In this document: in pieces, positions 36,640 to 49,836 of the stretch | How the letters are laid out: each line of letters opens with the position of its first letter | Numbering within the stretch: position 1 is the stretch's first letter | DNA from: Cryptomeria japonica | Lineage: Eukaryota; Streptophyta; Pinopsida; Cupressales; Cupressaceae | DNA length: 64,000 nucleotides | Direction of reading: 5' to 3' | Assembly: GCF_030272615.1 (NCBI RefSeq) | Contig: NC_081415.1 | Location: 599,047,335 to 599,111,334, forward strand | Position numbers and translations under genes: made by a program | Notes under the pieces: model-generated | What the model saw: the letters and a program-made list of their open reading frames with translations, nothing else | The model's database searches: none | What the model was told of the DNA's origin: nothing

Positions 36640-38190
36640 TGCAAACTCATCACATTGAATTTTATTATTTAGACCAAAATCCTTGACTATATTTCCATCA
36701 TCATGTACAATTGTGTCTATATCACTAAGCATACTTCTTAGGTATCCCTCACCACTAATTCCTTGTCCATCCTCTCTATAAATCCATTCTACTAAGCACT
36801 TCATGGAGTTGTCTTAAGTCATAAAATATTGTTCTCTTTTAATAGTATTTCAAATTTTACTTAATATATTTCAAACATTATATGTCAAACTCCCTAATCT
36901 AATTAAAGACATTTGATTCATGCCTAATAAAGTACACAAACACATCATCCTAGATAAATCATCAATAACATACATAATATAGTGTTTTTTCTATTAAAGG
37001 ACATCTATTAAACAAAAGCATCACTCTAAAAAAAACCAAAATCCTATTAGACCTATGAGAAATCAAGTAAAATTAGACATAATAATGTTTACCATAAAAA
37101 ATAATTTCAAGAGAATAGTCAACTTACACACCCACATTATACATTTTATAGTTAATAGATAATATTTGTGATAAACTAAAGACAAATAGGAGTCATGAGA
37201 TTCCTTTGATTTTTTGACTTGGGAATTTGATTAAATTACTTTCTCGTGACTAAAACTATTAAGGTAAGATTTTTCACAAAGGTATATCTTCCTATCATCA
37301 AAACTCTTATATGCTAGAAGCAAGTCTTGATGGGGTGCCATGTAAACAATGCTCTAGATTCAATTGTGTCTGCATGGCCAAAGTTGTGAAAAATATGTAA
37401 CCAACATCTTCTTGAGAAAATTTGGAATCACAATCATCTTTAAATTCACCCGAGTGCTATTTTTATTTTTCTTCTCCCTCTTGCAATCTTTTTTTAAGTG
37501 TTCAAACTTGCCACAATTCTAACATTTTACCTTAGTCCTTCAAGTGATAACTTAAATCTACCTCTCAATTTGGATATCTTGTCCTTCTTTATGTTCTTTC
37601 CTATTACTTTACAATAAAAACTAATGAATCTTTATTATTCACTATTCTCTTTCATCTTAGCTCCTCTAAAAGAAGAGTACCTTTGACCTCTTCAAGTGTC
37701 AACTTAGTAGTAGTGATATGAATGGGCATTACTAGATTGTATAAAGAATTCAATAAATAACATCATAGAGTAATACTTTGGTCTTCATCATCCATCTAGA
37801 CACCAATGAATTTAAATTGTGTCACCAAAGAGTTGAAGGAATCCAAGTGTCTAGAAATCAAGGTACCACTCTTATCATCAAGGAATAGAGTTTATTTCAT
37901 AGTTAAATCTTGTTCACCAAATATTTGTCTCATACAAGTGTCAAAATTTCTTTTGGAGTGATTTCATAATAGCCTCTCTTAAAATATTTACGAGAAGAGA
38001 ATTTTCCAACCAAGTATGATGAGTCTCTTTTCCTTTTGATCCAACACCACCTAATCATCTATTGACATGACCATATAGTTACCTCAGAAACCCCAACCCA
38101 TATATTTTGATCAATGAGAAAGTCCTCTTTCTCAAATTTCCACAACTCAAAATTAATGCCATAAACCATCCCATCTCAACTATTTGTTAG
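36640..38190 (-). pseudogene. Old Copia relic (gag, zinc knuckle, protease/integrase traces)
   Basis: Read on the minus strand from about 38,190: FELWKFEKEDFLIDQNIWVG, then FGEQDLTMK, then LDSFNSLVTQFKFIGV. Next come a TKLTLEEVKGTLLLEE segment and a zinc knuckle NCGKFEHLKKDC near 37,510. These are the classic Copia Gag landmarks. Further on, a YMAPHQDLLL-like piece and YVIDDLSR trace the protease and integrase regions. Many stops and frameshifts, no LTRs found. It is clearly older than the element at 3,709-17,708 and of another lineage, since its Gag sequence differs. Confidence 0.72.
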
Positions 38191-39525
38191 ATTTCCTAAA
38201 AAAACATGTCCTCTATATGCATGTCTCCCCTCAAACCAAGATTAATCCCAATAAAATTCCTACCATCTAGGAAATAGAGTTGATCTTGATTCAATATAAA
38301 ATAAGAGAAAGATAAGATAGTGTAACTCTTGGTACACCAATCTTAAAGGAGATAAATACATAAAAATATGATCGAATAATTTTAAGGAAGAAAACAATAC
38401 AAAAAAATTTAAGTATACAAAACAAAGTTTATCCTACAATAGCCCTTTTAAAAAAAAGTTTTTAAACTCAAACAAGTATTATATTTTCAATAGAACTAAT
38501 ATGATTACAATACAAATCTAGACTTAATACTTCACATAAGATTACACCAACACATAGATTTGGAGTTATTTTGATTGTATAATGATACATTGAAATACAA
38601 TTAAAAAACCAGTATATCCAACACCAGATAAATATAAGAGCATAATAAAAAATATTTGTGATTAATAAAACCATGAGAAAATACCATAACTCAAAGATGG
38701 TTCTCAAACAAAGGGCAAGAATTATAATGCTTCATTCTAAAGAAGCCCATAAAGCATTTTAGTAAATATTCTTACACTTTCATATCCTACTTCCTACATT
38801 GGGCACTCTATTTTAGCTCCATTATTGCTATTCAAAGATTATCTCTGATGTATCATAAAATGCATCATAAATTGGTCAACAATTCAAGCCAACAATGTAG
38901 CTCTCCTCTTACATGCTCTTATATGTGTCATAGAATCGTCCTAAAATATCTTATACATCTTACAAGGTTGTGTGATACTTGTGTTCTCATCACTTTGGCA
39001 TTAAATCTTACAACTTACATATGTCATATATTACACTATACATGACATTATTAGTCAAGTCAAAATGGGATGACTATTTTTCCATGTAAATAATAATAAT
39101 AAATATATACAAGTAATAATTAAAGAATCTGATGGCTAGGGTAATATTAACCATATATGCGTATTGATAAATATATCAAATACTAAGGAAATGAATTCGA
39201 TTTTATAAAATATTGTGTCCTTTTGCTAATATATACATATATTAAGACATCACTTCGAAATAAACACAAAACTAAATAAAAATAACACAAAAATACAAAT
39301 TTCACCCTTAGACATTCATAACTCTTAATTAATTTAATTATCATAATATTTGATTATATTTAATAATTAAATCTCTTAAATTAAATACAAAATACAAATC
39401 GAATTTAAATTTAGTAAACCAATAAACATTTATATTGAACTTAACAATCATAATGATTACAAAATATTGACAAAAGATTACATTTTAGAAATTATTACGT
39501 AAAGATATTACACTGAAAACCGTCT
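38191..39525. other. AT-rich spacer upstream of tRNA-Asp
   Basis: No coding motif seen. A/T-rich from 39,050 to the tRNA. Confidence 0.5.
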
Positions 39526-39597
39526 GTCGTTGTAGTATAGTGGTGAGTATTCCCGCCTGTCACGCGGGTGACCCGGGTTCGATCCCCGGCAACGGCG
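39526..39597 (+). tRNA. tRNA-Asp (GTC)
   Basis: A 72-nt cloverleaf. The acceptor stem GTCGTTG pairs with CAACGGC (one G-T pair) plus discriminator G. The D-arm contains the A box TAGTATAGTGG. The anticodon stem CCCGC...GCGGG frames CCTGTCACG with anticodon GTC. The T-arm CCGGGTTCGATCCCCGG holds a perfect B box. No intron, and no CCA in the DNA, as expected for a nuclear gene. It is identical or nearly so to the standard plant cytosolic tRNA-Asp. Asp is the primer tRNA class of some plant Gypsy elements, but no element in this window uses it. Confidence 0.97.
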
Positions 39598-39606
39598 AAA
39601 TTTGTG

Positions 39607-39610
39607 TTTT
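39607..39610 (+). terminator. Pol III terminator of tRNA-Asp
   Basis: The first TTTT on the plus strand after the tRNA, 10 nt past its end. TTTATTTTCC nearby could act as a backup. Confidence 0.6.
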
Positions 39611-42600
39611 GTTTATTTTCCTGTATATATAACGCACTCTGTAAAGCAAAACAGTATCTTCCTTGTTGCAATAACAGATGTCGTACGTCCAACCTTTAAT
39701 CATCTACTGAACTTTTCTCTAACCCTCTATATATGTGTTTCCAATAAATGTCTTATTTTCTCTTACTTGTAAAATAAAAGTAATGCATATTAATATTTAT
39801 AGTGAAATCAAGATAGATAAATATAATTATTTTAATTTATGACGTCAATTTATTATATTTTCATATAAAAATATCATTATTTAATTTAATAAAATAAAAT
39901 AAAAATTCAACCAAACTAATATTATAATAATATATATGTATTTTCATATAGATCTCTCAATAATAATAGATTCAATACTTATCTAAATAAAAACCTATTG
40001 AAATGACTCTTTAACCCAACAAGATCTTAGTGGTTTATGTTCTCTTATCTATAGTGCACTCTAGGAGGAACCTGTGTTTTAAAACAAAGCATGCCCCTAT
40101 GCACCACACCAATGCTCATTGATCCTATATTTTTGTAGGACAATCTCGAGTATGGACCATGCCTTGACTTAGAAAAACATTACATGACCTTTCTCATATG
40201 TCCATAACCTACTAAACCACCTTCTTGCTTTAGTGATCTACATGTCCCTTTTAGGTCTCACATAAATTGTTTATATGATATATTAAGGAGTGTCTCGCAA
40301 ACCATTACAACATTTCTCAAAGAATTAAATCAATTATTTTTTCCTTGTTTATCTCTTAGTACTATTCTTTCTCATTTATCAACTATTTATATAAACATTA
40401 CCTTTTTAAAAAATTAATTAAATATAATGATATAATTTCCTTATTTACCCCTTTTAAACTTAAATTTATTTATTTATCGTTTTTTTTCTCTCTCTTTTTA
40501 ACTAAAGAGATAAATAGAAATAATTTTTATCCCTATTGGAATTTTAAAAGGCCATTTACGTGAAAACAAAACAATCTTTTCACTTGGAAAAAACCCATAA
40601 TAGCTTTATAGAACAAAACATATGCCAAAGTCGGTGGGCTCCTCATAACATGGCGCAATACAAAACAAACAAGGGGGTACCTACTTCAAGTCCATAGGAA
40701 TTGTAGTTACCTCGTACAGTGCTCTCATACATTGGCCAATAATATATATAACCTATTCAAATTTATTGATTGATATATTTTTCACAGTGAAACATTTGAG
40801 AAAATTACTAATATTGTCTACAAAGGTGATAGTAGCCCATGAATCTATATATCTGTGTGGTAGTCAAGTTTGAACATTGTGTGGGTTCGGCTTGAGATCT
40901 ACATGATCTATAGCGTGTGCCCATCATTTTGATGAGTGATGATAGTCAGTATCAACTCCCTTCCCCCTCCTCCAAAATTGACATGAACTTTGGGGTAAGT
41001 GCACGGAAATGGGGATCAAAGGGAGGTCAAAAAAATCTTGTTATCTTGAAATTGACAAAAACTGAAGCTCAATGAGTAATTTGAGATGCCTATGAATAAG
41101 AATACTAGCTCTTATACTCTAGTTTTTAAACTATTAATTTTTTTAAATGATAGAGATTAAGATGGTAAAATGTTGATAACACATAATGTGGTCTTATTTT
41201 TGTCTAAAAAATATAACATAGCATTGAGTGTGCTTTGTTTTCCCCATCCCTTCACATCTTTTGACTTATGTTACTTTTATTGTAAATCCTTTTAGTGGAA
41301 AGTTAATTAAGATCATATAAATTAGTATAGGTAAAAAAAAATTCTAATTTTTTAATGAATGTATTATTTTTACTAGATGATACCACAATAACGTGCCCCA
41401 CTTTTTAGTCTAGTCGAGACACTCAAATTAGGATTTTTTAACCTAAATCTTGCTTTCTATTACTAATAGTAAAACAAAGCTAATATTTTTAAGATGAGGT
41501 GAACTAGTGATCTATGAAATTTTGTACGTAGATCATAAATATAATGTTTAAAAGATCATATTTTAAACACAATTTCCTAATAACTAATGAATATTTGTAT
41601 ACTATCTATTTTATTTTTTTTATCATGTGCTAAGACATAATATCACTCAATAGAAATAATATAAAGTATAGAAGACACTTAGTTATTAGGAAACGTTTTA
41701 AATATCATCTATTAAAAAATTTATTGAGCAATTTATGTCATAACACATTAAAAATAATTTGCACCATGTAGTGGCAAGTCCCTTAGAATATTTGAAATGG
41801 CAAGGTAAACAAAACAATAGAAATATTAACAATATAGTGATTTAATTCAATTACAATATGATTAAGACAAAAAAATTATATAAAAAGTAATGGAGAAGCA
41901 ATAGAACAACTTACTAAACTTGTAAAATGTAAACCATATAAACACTAGATATACATAAGAAAACCCTTGCAAAAAACTTCAATCTAAGGAGATCCAAGCT
42001 TGTATTTTTTTAGGAAATATAGCATAATAATACAATTAGCTTATCCCTTTGACAATAGTTTGGCATGAGTGCAAAAACTTGGAGAGCCAGAAAGTGGTCA
42101 AACTTTATAATTTTTTAAATATCTATTGTTGTGGTTTTTGACACACCAATTTACTTGGAATCCATGGGAAACAATATCATGCATGTCAATATGTTGGTAT
42201 TATTCACCATAGCATGCCTTAAATCGAGGTTACTACAACATAAAAGAGAAACCGCCCAATATCAGAGATGAAAATTTCATTGCTTAGGCATTCTTATTTC
42301 CTCATATTATCTCTTGTCCAACTATGTTCTTTGTTCCTTATTGATTTTGGCAAAATGATCTTAGGCCTTCAAATTTTGATATATATTTACATCCAGGGCA
42401 TTGTCCTCAAATTCCACAACTCCTTGTACTATTCATGTACGTCACAAACCTTCTTGCTATATATTGATTTTCTCCTCCTTGTTGGTCTCATTCTTTTCTT
42501 CCATTAGAGTTGCACACCTCCTCTTTAATCCCAGCTGAATCTCCAAGTGTTCACAATCACCCACTCTCTAGAGTTGCACAACTCTTCTTGGATCCCACAT

Positions 42601-44186
42601 AAATATCTAAGCATTCATAAACACCTACTCCCTATCTAAGTTATTGAGTGTTAAAACTCCTTGCTAGTAATGTTACATATATGACCAAATCTCCCTTAAT
42701 TGTGGTGAGATCATTCCTCTTCACATGTCAAGCACCCCACCAATGTTGTCAAGTACTTCAAGCCTTCCTATTCACTAAGCAACAACAAATTCTTCTTCAT
42801 GTGATTAATGCATATATGTTTCATTCCTCTTCATATGTTGTCAAGTACCTCAAGTCATTATTGCTTCTTCGTTAGAGTCAACAATTCGAATTCTACATCC
42901 TCAAGGTCATTTATTCTAGTTGAACTTTATTGAAAAGAGATGTGTATATAGTGACCGTTAACCAAAATTTAAAAATAAAAAACCCAATAGATTGCAATGT
43001 TGCTAGATGAGACAATATCAATTCCCAAACTTACATAAAATTATAAAAAGATTGTAACTGAATCTCCAATATTTAAAAAAAATTATAACTAGCACTTGCA
43101 CCAAAAGGAGGTGCAATGGTTACGCCAATAGTATGGTGGAGTGTAAAATTTATTTTTGATTGGCCCACTTGAAGTACATGACAATGAGTCTTTTTTCCAT
43201 TTCTCATAAATTCCAATATAATATTTTTTATATTGAACACGATTTTCTATATTAAGTTTTGAATTAGAAAAAAACATTATGATTAGGGTTAAGATTTTAC
43301 TAACATTAATACAATACTAGTATCAATATTATAAAATAATTTTAAGTTAAAAATATTATTTTCAATTCTTAAAATCCTAATTCTAATCTTTAACTATTAT
43401 TACAATATTAATTATTATTACATTATTACTTTATTGGTATATTAATTGCCATCATCAATCTATTCTAAACATTATCATCAAAATAAAATTTATGTAGTAC
43501 ATATTAATACTTTTTTATGTAATTAAACTATAAGAATTAAAAAAAAAAATTAAAGGGAAGAAATTGTAAACAAAGAATTTTTCAATCTAATGTTAGCAAT
43601 TCATTAAAAAAGAGATAACATCAATACATAGACATATCTTAAGACCAAAATATTTCAAAAATATCCAAAAATATTTATCTTAAGACAAACGAAAGCTATA
43701 ATTTAATTTTTTTTAAAGATTGCATTTTAAATGAAATGTTGGTTGGCTAGGGAGTATTTTAAACTAATCGGCATATATTTATCAAATATGAGAGTTTATT
43801 TATAGTTTCTTGATCTAGAGATTCTGAACAAGCGCCACAATTAAAAAATTAAGGCCAGACGGGTTATAGGATTTAGCAAACCATGAGTCATTACTAGGTG
43901 ATTATGTTTGGCAAAGCATGAGTCATTACATATCTGCATATTTAATCGTATAAGGTATAATTGTAATATTTGTGAAGAATATGATCATATCACCCTATAC
44001 CAGCTACCATAAAGTAAATAAAATAGAAAGCATGTATGATGCCTAATGTAATATGTGTGAATGTTAATGCAATAATAGTGCCATTCCATATGTTTTCAGT
44101 GGCATTCTCTTGATCAAAATTACATTATTTTAATGATGATTGGTCATACTTGATGATGATTAATGTTATAGGGTTTGTCTTAAACA
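39611..44186. other. Long AT-rich spacer
   Basis: No recognisable gene or TE domain. The ORF at 42268-42507 is hydrophobic but AT-driven. A 64-bp tandem duplication is at 42507-42634. Confidence 0.5.
42507..42634. repeat. 64-bp tandem duplication
   Basis: Two units begin GAGTTGCAC at 42507 and 42571 and end ACTC.CTA. They are diverged at about one base in five. Confidence 0.75.
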
Positions 44187-44191
44187 TATAA

Positions 44192-45090
44192 TGATCTGAT
44201 TAGGATCTATGACTATTGCATAAAGAATGCTTATAGCAATTACATAAGTTAATTCAAAGCATACATAAGTGAATTAACATGATTAAAATGCTTAAATGAA
44301 CAAAGCATATTAAAGATGATGATAGAAAGAAAAGAGAGAAAAATAGATATAAGAGCAAACACAATTGATAACGGAGTTCGTCCAGATGGACTATGTCTCC
44401 GGGTCCTGCTCCAATAGGGGGACCAATCCGATTACTCCAAGAAATCAATTACAAATGTTTGCAAAAACTATTCCCTTCAAACACATCAGTATTTAACCTC
44501 CAACATGCAGGAATAACAACAAACTCTTCAACATAGCATCTCCTTCCCATCACCTAGATACCTCAAAAAGGCCTACTACCCCCCTTTTATACATAAAATA
44601 AGTCTAAAATAGACTAAAACCACCAACTCCCATAAATAACCCTTTACAACAAACTATTTCCCGTGTATATCCCCTTTACATTCTTATGAATTTGGCACCA
44701 TTAGTAATTAGGGGGTTTATTTAACCAATATCCCCTTTAAAATAGGGATTGGTGGGCTTCGCATTGTTTAAATTTAATATGGGCTGCTAATGATTCAAGT
44801 GCTATATATAGCACAACGGTTTCCAACCATTTTGGGAGACCGGTAGTCAAGGGTTCCACCCCCGTCGGCCTCCATTCTCTCTTTGCATAGTTGGTTATAC
44901 ACTAAAACCAACTTCTCTCTAAAAAATAGTAAATGTGAATGAATGGTCTAGCGGTGAAAGTGGCGAGTTTATTGAGGGAGGTTCTGAGTTCGAATCTCAT
45001 AACATATATTTTGCTAAACCATTTTCCTTCTGAGGTGCCACGTGTTTATTTCTGGAGTATTGGAGATAATTTATTTTATCCTTCGAATCA
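44192..45090 (-). repeat. Chromovirus 2 3' LTR
   Basis: Partner of 51254-52152. Plus strand begins TGATCTGATTAGG and ends CGAATCA. A 64-codon minus-strand ORF (44448-44254) is conserved in the partner but is ordinary LTR sequence. A tRNA-like segment in antisense orientation lies at 44,944-44,997. Confidence 0.95.
44944..44997 (+). promoter_or_regulatory. tRNA-like A box and B box inside the LTR, antisense
   Basis: TGGTCTAGCGG (44944-44954) resembles a pol III A box of TGGTCTAGTGG type. GAGTTCGAATCT (44986-44997) contains a perfect B box core GTTCGAATC. The spacing of about 32 bp is tRNA/SINE-like. The same pair occurs in the other LTR at 52006-52059. It runs opposite to the element. No full cloverleaf folds, so this is a promoter-like relic. 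Confidence 0.6.
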
Positions 45091-45131
45091 AGCCTCCCCA
45101 CTGAAGAGCTTTCAGACCTCTGAAAGTTTGA

Positions 45132-47957
45132 CTACTCCGAAAGTAGATGAGGGTAAAGTTCCCTCACTTTACCAATCTCCATCCATCTTGCTTTACCAGG
45201 GTGCATCCCTTTACGTCCCACTTTAAGGTATTCAACACCACCTCTTTTTGAAGATCTGATGTTTCTGTCCAGGATGACATCCTCTTGCAACACATTCAGA
45301 TACGCGGGTGCTAGGTCATCGACAAAAGGAATCTGAACATTAGCCTCTTCATCCAATATCATTGGAGGCTCGTACAACTTCAGATTTTCTACATTTACAA
45401 CTGAGTAAATTTGCATAGATGGAGGAAGAGTAAGGCGAAAGGCATTGGTACTAATCTTTTCCAAGATCTCAAAGGGACCATATCTGATAGGCTTAAGCTT
45501 CTTACCTTCACCTTGCATCCTTTCCTTGCTGATATGTAACCAAACACGGTCACCAACCTGAAAATGATGATCTATGCGATGCTTGTCATGTCGAGCCTTG
45601 TATTTGGCTTGGCTCTTCTCCAACTAAGCTTCTACTGCCTGACAAACTGCTTGGACTTTTTGAATGAACTTCAAAGCCTTCTCTGCATCATGACATCCAT
45701 CTTCAACACCATCTTTTCCAAAGGAAAATTCTATCGGTGTTCTTGGCAAGTAACCGAAGCAAGTCTCAAAAGGAGACCTCTTTGTAGAAGAATGTACTGC
45801 ATGGTTGTAAGCATGCTGCACATAATAAAGATTCTCATCCCACAACTTAGGATTCTTGCTACAGTAACCTCTAAGCAGATGAACAACTGTCCTGTTGACT
45901 ACCTCTGTCTGTCCGTCAGTCTGCAGATGGAAGGTTGTACTCTTCTTTAGCTTGGTGTCCATGAGTCCCCACAAAGATGTCCAAAATTCCCCTAAGAATC
46001 GAGAATCTCGATCCGATACAATAGAAGTAGGTAACCCAAAATGAACCCATACAAATTGGAAGTACATATAAGTTGTTAGTTCAGCAGTGACTTGTTTCTT
46101 ACAAGGCATTAGAATATACATTTTGCTGAACCGATCAACAACAACATACAAATGATTATGTCCCTTCCTAGACATAGGCAAACCTCCCACAAAGTCCATA
46201 GACACACTTTCCCATGGATGGGATGGTATAGGTAATGGTGTGTACAAACCCAATTTCCTGTTACTTGGTTTACTGGTTGCACACATTACACATCCCTTTA
46301 TATACTTTGTAACAGTTTCCTGCATACGAGGCCAGTAACAATACTTCTGCAATTGAACCAATATTTTACTTACCTCGAAATGTCCTGCAATCAAAGAGGT
46401 ATGTGCTTCTCGAATGACATGTGCCTGTTCATCTTTAGGAACACATAATTTACCCAAGTGGTACAACAAGTTATCCTGCACATAGTAATCTTTTTCTTCT
46501 GAATGTTTACCCTGGATTAGAGCTGCATATATGTCCTTAAAGTTCTCATCATTAGCATATTGTTCCTTAAAACTTTCATGAACCATGGAACTATTTATAA
46601 GGATTATCAAAGCATTCTTAACTGGAGGCCTAGAGAGCATATCTGCTACTTTGTTATGGGAACCTTTCTTATACTTAATCACCAAATGAAACTGTTGAAG
46701 AAAACCCATCCACCTAAAATGCCTACTTTGTTGCAATTTAGATCGTGAGTGCAAATACTAAAGTGGCTGATGATCAGTGTGGATTACAGTTTCTTTGCCC
46801 ATTAAGTAGTGTTTCCATTTCTTAACACTCTGAACTAAAGCATAAAGTTCCTTATCATAAGTGGGATAGTTACTTACTGCTCCCGAAAAAGTTTCAGAGT
46901 GGTAGCAAACTGGTTTACCTCCTTGCATGAGTACAGCTCCCATGGCAAACCTGCTAGCATCTGTCTCAATCTCAAATGGTTGATGTAAATCCGATAAAGC
47001 CAAAACTAGTGCGGTGCTCAACTTTTCCTTCAAAGTGTCAAAAGCCTTCTGTTGCGGACCTCCCCATTGAAAAGTTGCCTTCGTATTGGTCAATGCATGC
47101 AATGATGAAGCAATAAAAGAGAAGTTTGCAATGAACTTCCTCCAGTACTGAACTGCACCTAAAAAACTCCTGACTTCTGTGATTGTACTTGGCTTAGGCC
47201 ATTTTACAATACAATTGACCTTCGCAGGGTCTACTTTTAGTTGACCATTCCCTACGACATAGCCTAGGTACACTAAGGATGTCTTAGCAAACTCGCATTT
47301 AGACATCTTTACAAAAAGTTTTTCTTTCCTTAATACATCAAGGATTTTTTTAACATGAGTTACATGATCTTCCCAAGACTTGTTGAATACAAGAATATCA
47401 TCTAGGTAGACTATGACAAAATCATCAATAAAAGGATGAAAGACATCATTCATGACTCTCATAAATGTAGTTGGTGCATTACAAAGCCCGAAGGGCATAA
47501 CCAACCATTCATAAAGTCCTTGTTTTGTCTTAAAAGTAGTTTTCCAATTATCATTTCCTACAATTTGTATCTGATGATATCCACTACGCAAGTCTAACTT
47601 AGTGAAATAAATTGCATGTTTCAACTGATCAAGTAGATCATCAATTCTAGGAAGAGGGTACCTATTCTTTACCGTTATCTTGTTTAGAGCCCTGTAGTCG
47701 ATGCACATTCTCCAAGTCCCATCTTTCTTTGGAACCAACACAATGGGAGAACCGCAAGGAGATGTACTAGGATGAATAACTCCTCTCTCAACCAACTCTT
47801 GAACCTACTTTTTGATCTCTTCATTTTGCAAGACTGATAATCGGTACATGCCAATGTTTGGAAGTGGCACATCCTGCTGCAACTGGATCTCATGTTGTAT
47901 CTCTCTCTTAGGAGGCAATCCTTTTGGTTCCTGAAACAAGTCATCGTAAGCGAAAAC
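45132..47957 (-). pseudogene. Chromovirus 2 RT, RNase H, integrase, chromodomain
   Basis: One frame with three in-frame TAG stops (just before 47795, between RNase H and the zinc region at about 46,757, and near 45,626). RT is well kept: [59 protein letters not shown] with intact YLDD. RNase H has [22 protein letters not shown] and HTDHQPL. Integrase has AHTSLIAGHFE...GCVMCATSK and a DDE core (VVVDRFSKM, VSDRDSRFLGE, GQTEVVNRT). The C-terminal module RYGPFEILEKISTNAFRL leads to a chromodomain (DVILDRNIRSSKRGGVEYLK). All catalytic residues I can place are present, so the stops are the main defects. Confidence 0.92.
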
Positions 47958-49220
47958 TGTAGACATGACCATATTCCTAAATGAATATTTTATGTTCATT
48001 TCTCTATTTAATTAAATCCAATTTAATTAAATTATCCACATTCCTCTATTTAATTAAGTAATTTACTCAATTTATTTAACTTAAATTCACTATACCATTT
48101 AATGAATAAATCATTTTATTCAATTAAATCCCTTCTATCCACTTTTAATTAAATTCAAATTTAATTAAATAGTTATCCTAAATTGAATAAATCTAATTTA
48201 TTTAATTTCCCCAAATTGCAACCAAATTGAATTAAATTAACTTTATTTCAATTAAATCCTATTATCCCTCCATCCACTTGCATTTTCCTACATCTCCCAC
48301 TTGCTTCCTAAACCTATTTCTAATCCCTTCTAGACTCTTCTAATCGCTTCTAATTAGCCTGACCCATCTTCTAAACTTTGTCACATCCCTAAGCAAAGGG
48401 AAGTCACTTCTCAAAACCTTAAAGTCTTTGATAACCATTAAAGGCTTCAAAACTTCAACCACTTAATATCCCCAAAGTCTCCCAAACCATTAATGGTTAA
48501 TTCAACCCTCTTACATGGTTAGAGACTTTTTGCCTAACTTAACCTTCATCCAACCCAAGGGTCTCATCAAGCCTTTAATGCTTTGACCATGATTATCTCT
48601 TAATCATTTGCACAAGAGTTTATCCTTAGATTAACTCTTAATCCAATGGGTAAGCCTAACTTAGGCTTGACTCTTACCCTCTAAGATAACCATGAGGTCT
48701 TCTCAGGCATTTAATGTCTCCAACCCCTTTTCTCAACCAGTCTTATGTTGACAATTGTCACCATTTCATTGGTGCCAATTGCAAACATGGATCCCCAACT
48801 TTCAAACTCAACCCTTGATCACCCCTTTCAATCCTGACCATCCATTGCCCTGTTTTTGCTATAAATAGAGCTCTCATTCCTCTATTTTCATAGATCCATC
48901 CAAGTCTTTAGAATCTCACTTATACTAAAATCCATTAAAGCTTTCATATTTTATATGCTCATCATTTAGCCTCTCTTTTAAATCAAGAATTGATCTAAAT
49001 ATGCTAATTTAGAGTATGTTCCTTATCATTTAGCTTAAATCATGAACTAATATAGTATGCTAGGATAGTATTGTTTACTAATCTTGTCATCTTATAACTA
49101 GTTTATTGCATTTGTAGCATCATGCATAGCTTAGGATGCATCTCATATTAAAATCAACAAAAGCATCCCTCGTTCTTGCATTTGCCATCCCTAACCATTT
49201 TGCTCAATGATCTGAGAGCA
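47958..49220 (+). repeat. Solo LTR (about 1.26 kb) inserted in chromovirus 2
   Basis: TGTAGACATG...TCTGAGAGCA, bounded by AAAAC at 47953-47957 and 49221-49225, a perfect TSD. If the segment and one TSD copy are left out of the reading, the flanking minus-strand frame is continuous, which independently confirms the edges. It has repeated TTTAATTAAA palindromes in its left half and a GCTATAAATAGAG TATA region near 48,860. No internal domains, so it is a solo LTR left by recombination. Its start and its CTGAGAGCA end echo the Tat-like LTR, so it may be a distant relative. Confidence 0.88.
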
Positions 49221-49225
49221 AAAAC

Positions 49226-49830
49226 ATTGGTTTGAGGGACATTGTAAGATAGAGAACCATGGGACCCACCTTGGGAAGCTGAGTTATACTTCATGACTCC
49301 ATAGCTTGCACCAAGAAGTCCTCTGTGTGTGTGTGGACAAGTATTTTGGAATATTTTCATATATTGAGTTCTATCGACCTGCTTTTCCCGCATACAGAAA
49401 CAACTTTGACCATTTCAACCTTATGTTTAGGATCACATCCTTTAAATGCCTCAGATGTTTCTTCCTCTTTGGCTTTTACAAGCATTAATACAAAGTTCTT
49501 ACTAGAGTTGACTAAGCTTTTCATTTGACCAGCATTAACTAGTGCAAGATTACTCTTTACCTTATGTGCTCGTACAATGTATTCAACCTTATATTTAAAA
49601 AGATGGTATTTGTTCTCCCCTCTATAGAAGATAGCCTGTTGATCATACAAATAGGGAATCCCAAGTACAAGACCACAAATATCTAAAGGGACTACATCAG
49701 CTTCTACCTCATCTACAAAGTTTGCAGTGATAGCAAATCTTATCTTACATTGTTTAGTTACTTGCAATTGTGCATCATTGCAAACCCATCCCAGAGGGTA
49801 TGGTTTCAGATGAGGCATTGTAGTCAAGTT
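49226..49830 (-). pseudogene. Chromovirus 2 protease C-terminal part and pre-RT linker
   Basis: Continues the Gag frame after the TAA at 49837. It shows LGIPYLYDQQAIFYRGENKY, the typical end of the plant chromovirus protease domain (ILG.P.L....I....). The frame changes near 49,360-49,390, then stays in the RT frame up to the solo LTR. Confidence 0.8.
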
Positions 49831-49836
49831 AAGCTT

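Noticed and set aside
39495-39692. Minus-strand ORF covering the tRNA-Asp
   Set aside because: It is the antisense translation of the tRNA (AVAGDRTRVTRV), a well-known false protein. The cloverleaf explains the sequence.
42268-42507. Hydrophobic 79-codon ORF that might be a small membrane protein
   Set aside because: AT-rich DNA gives Ile/Leu/Phe-rich readings by chance. No promoter, no homologous motif.
44811-44875. Second tRNA-like segment in the chromovirus 2 LTR (GGTTCCACCCCCGTCGG)
   Set aside because: Only a weak B-box resemblance, no A box at a fitting distance. Not enough to call.
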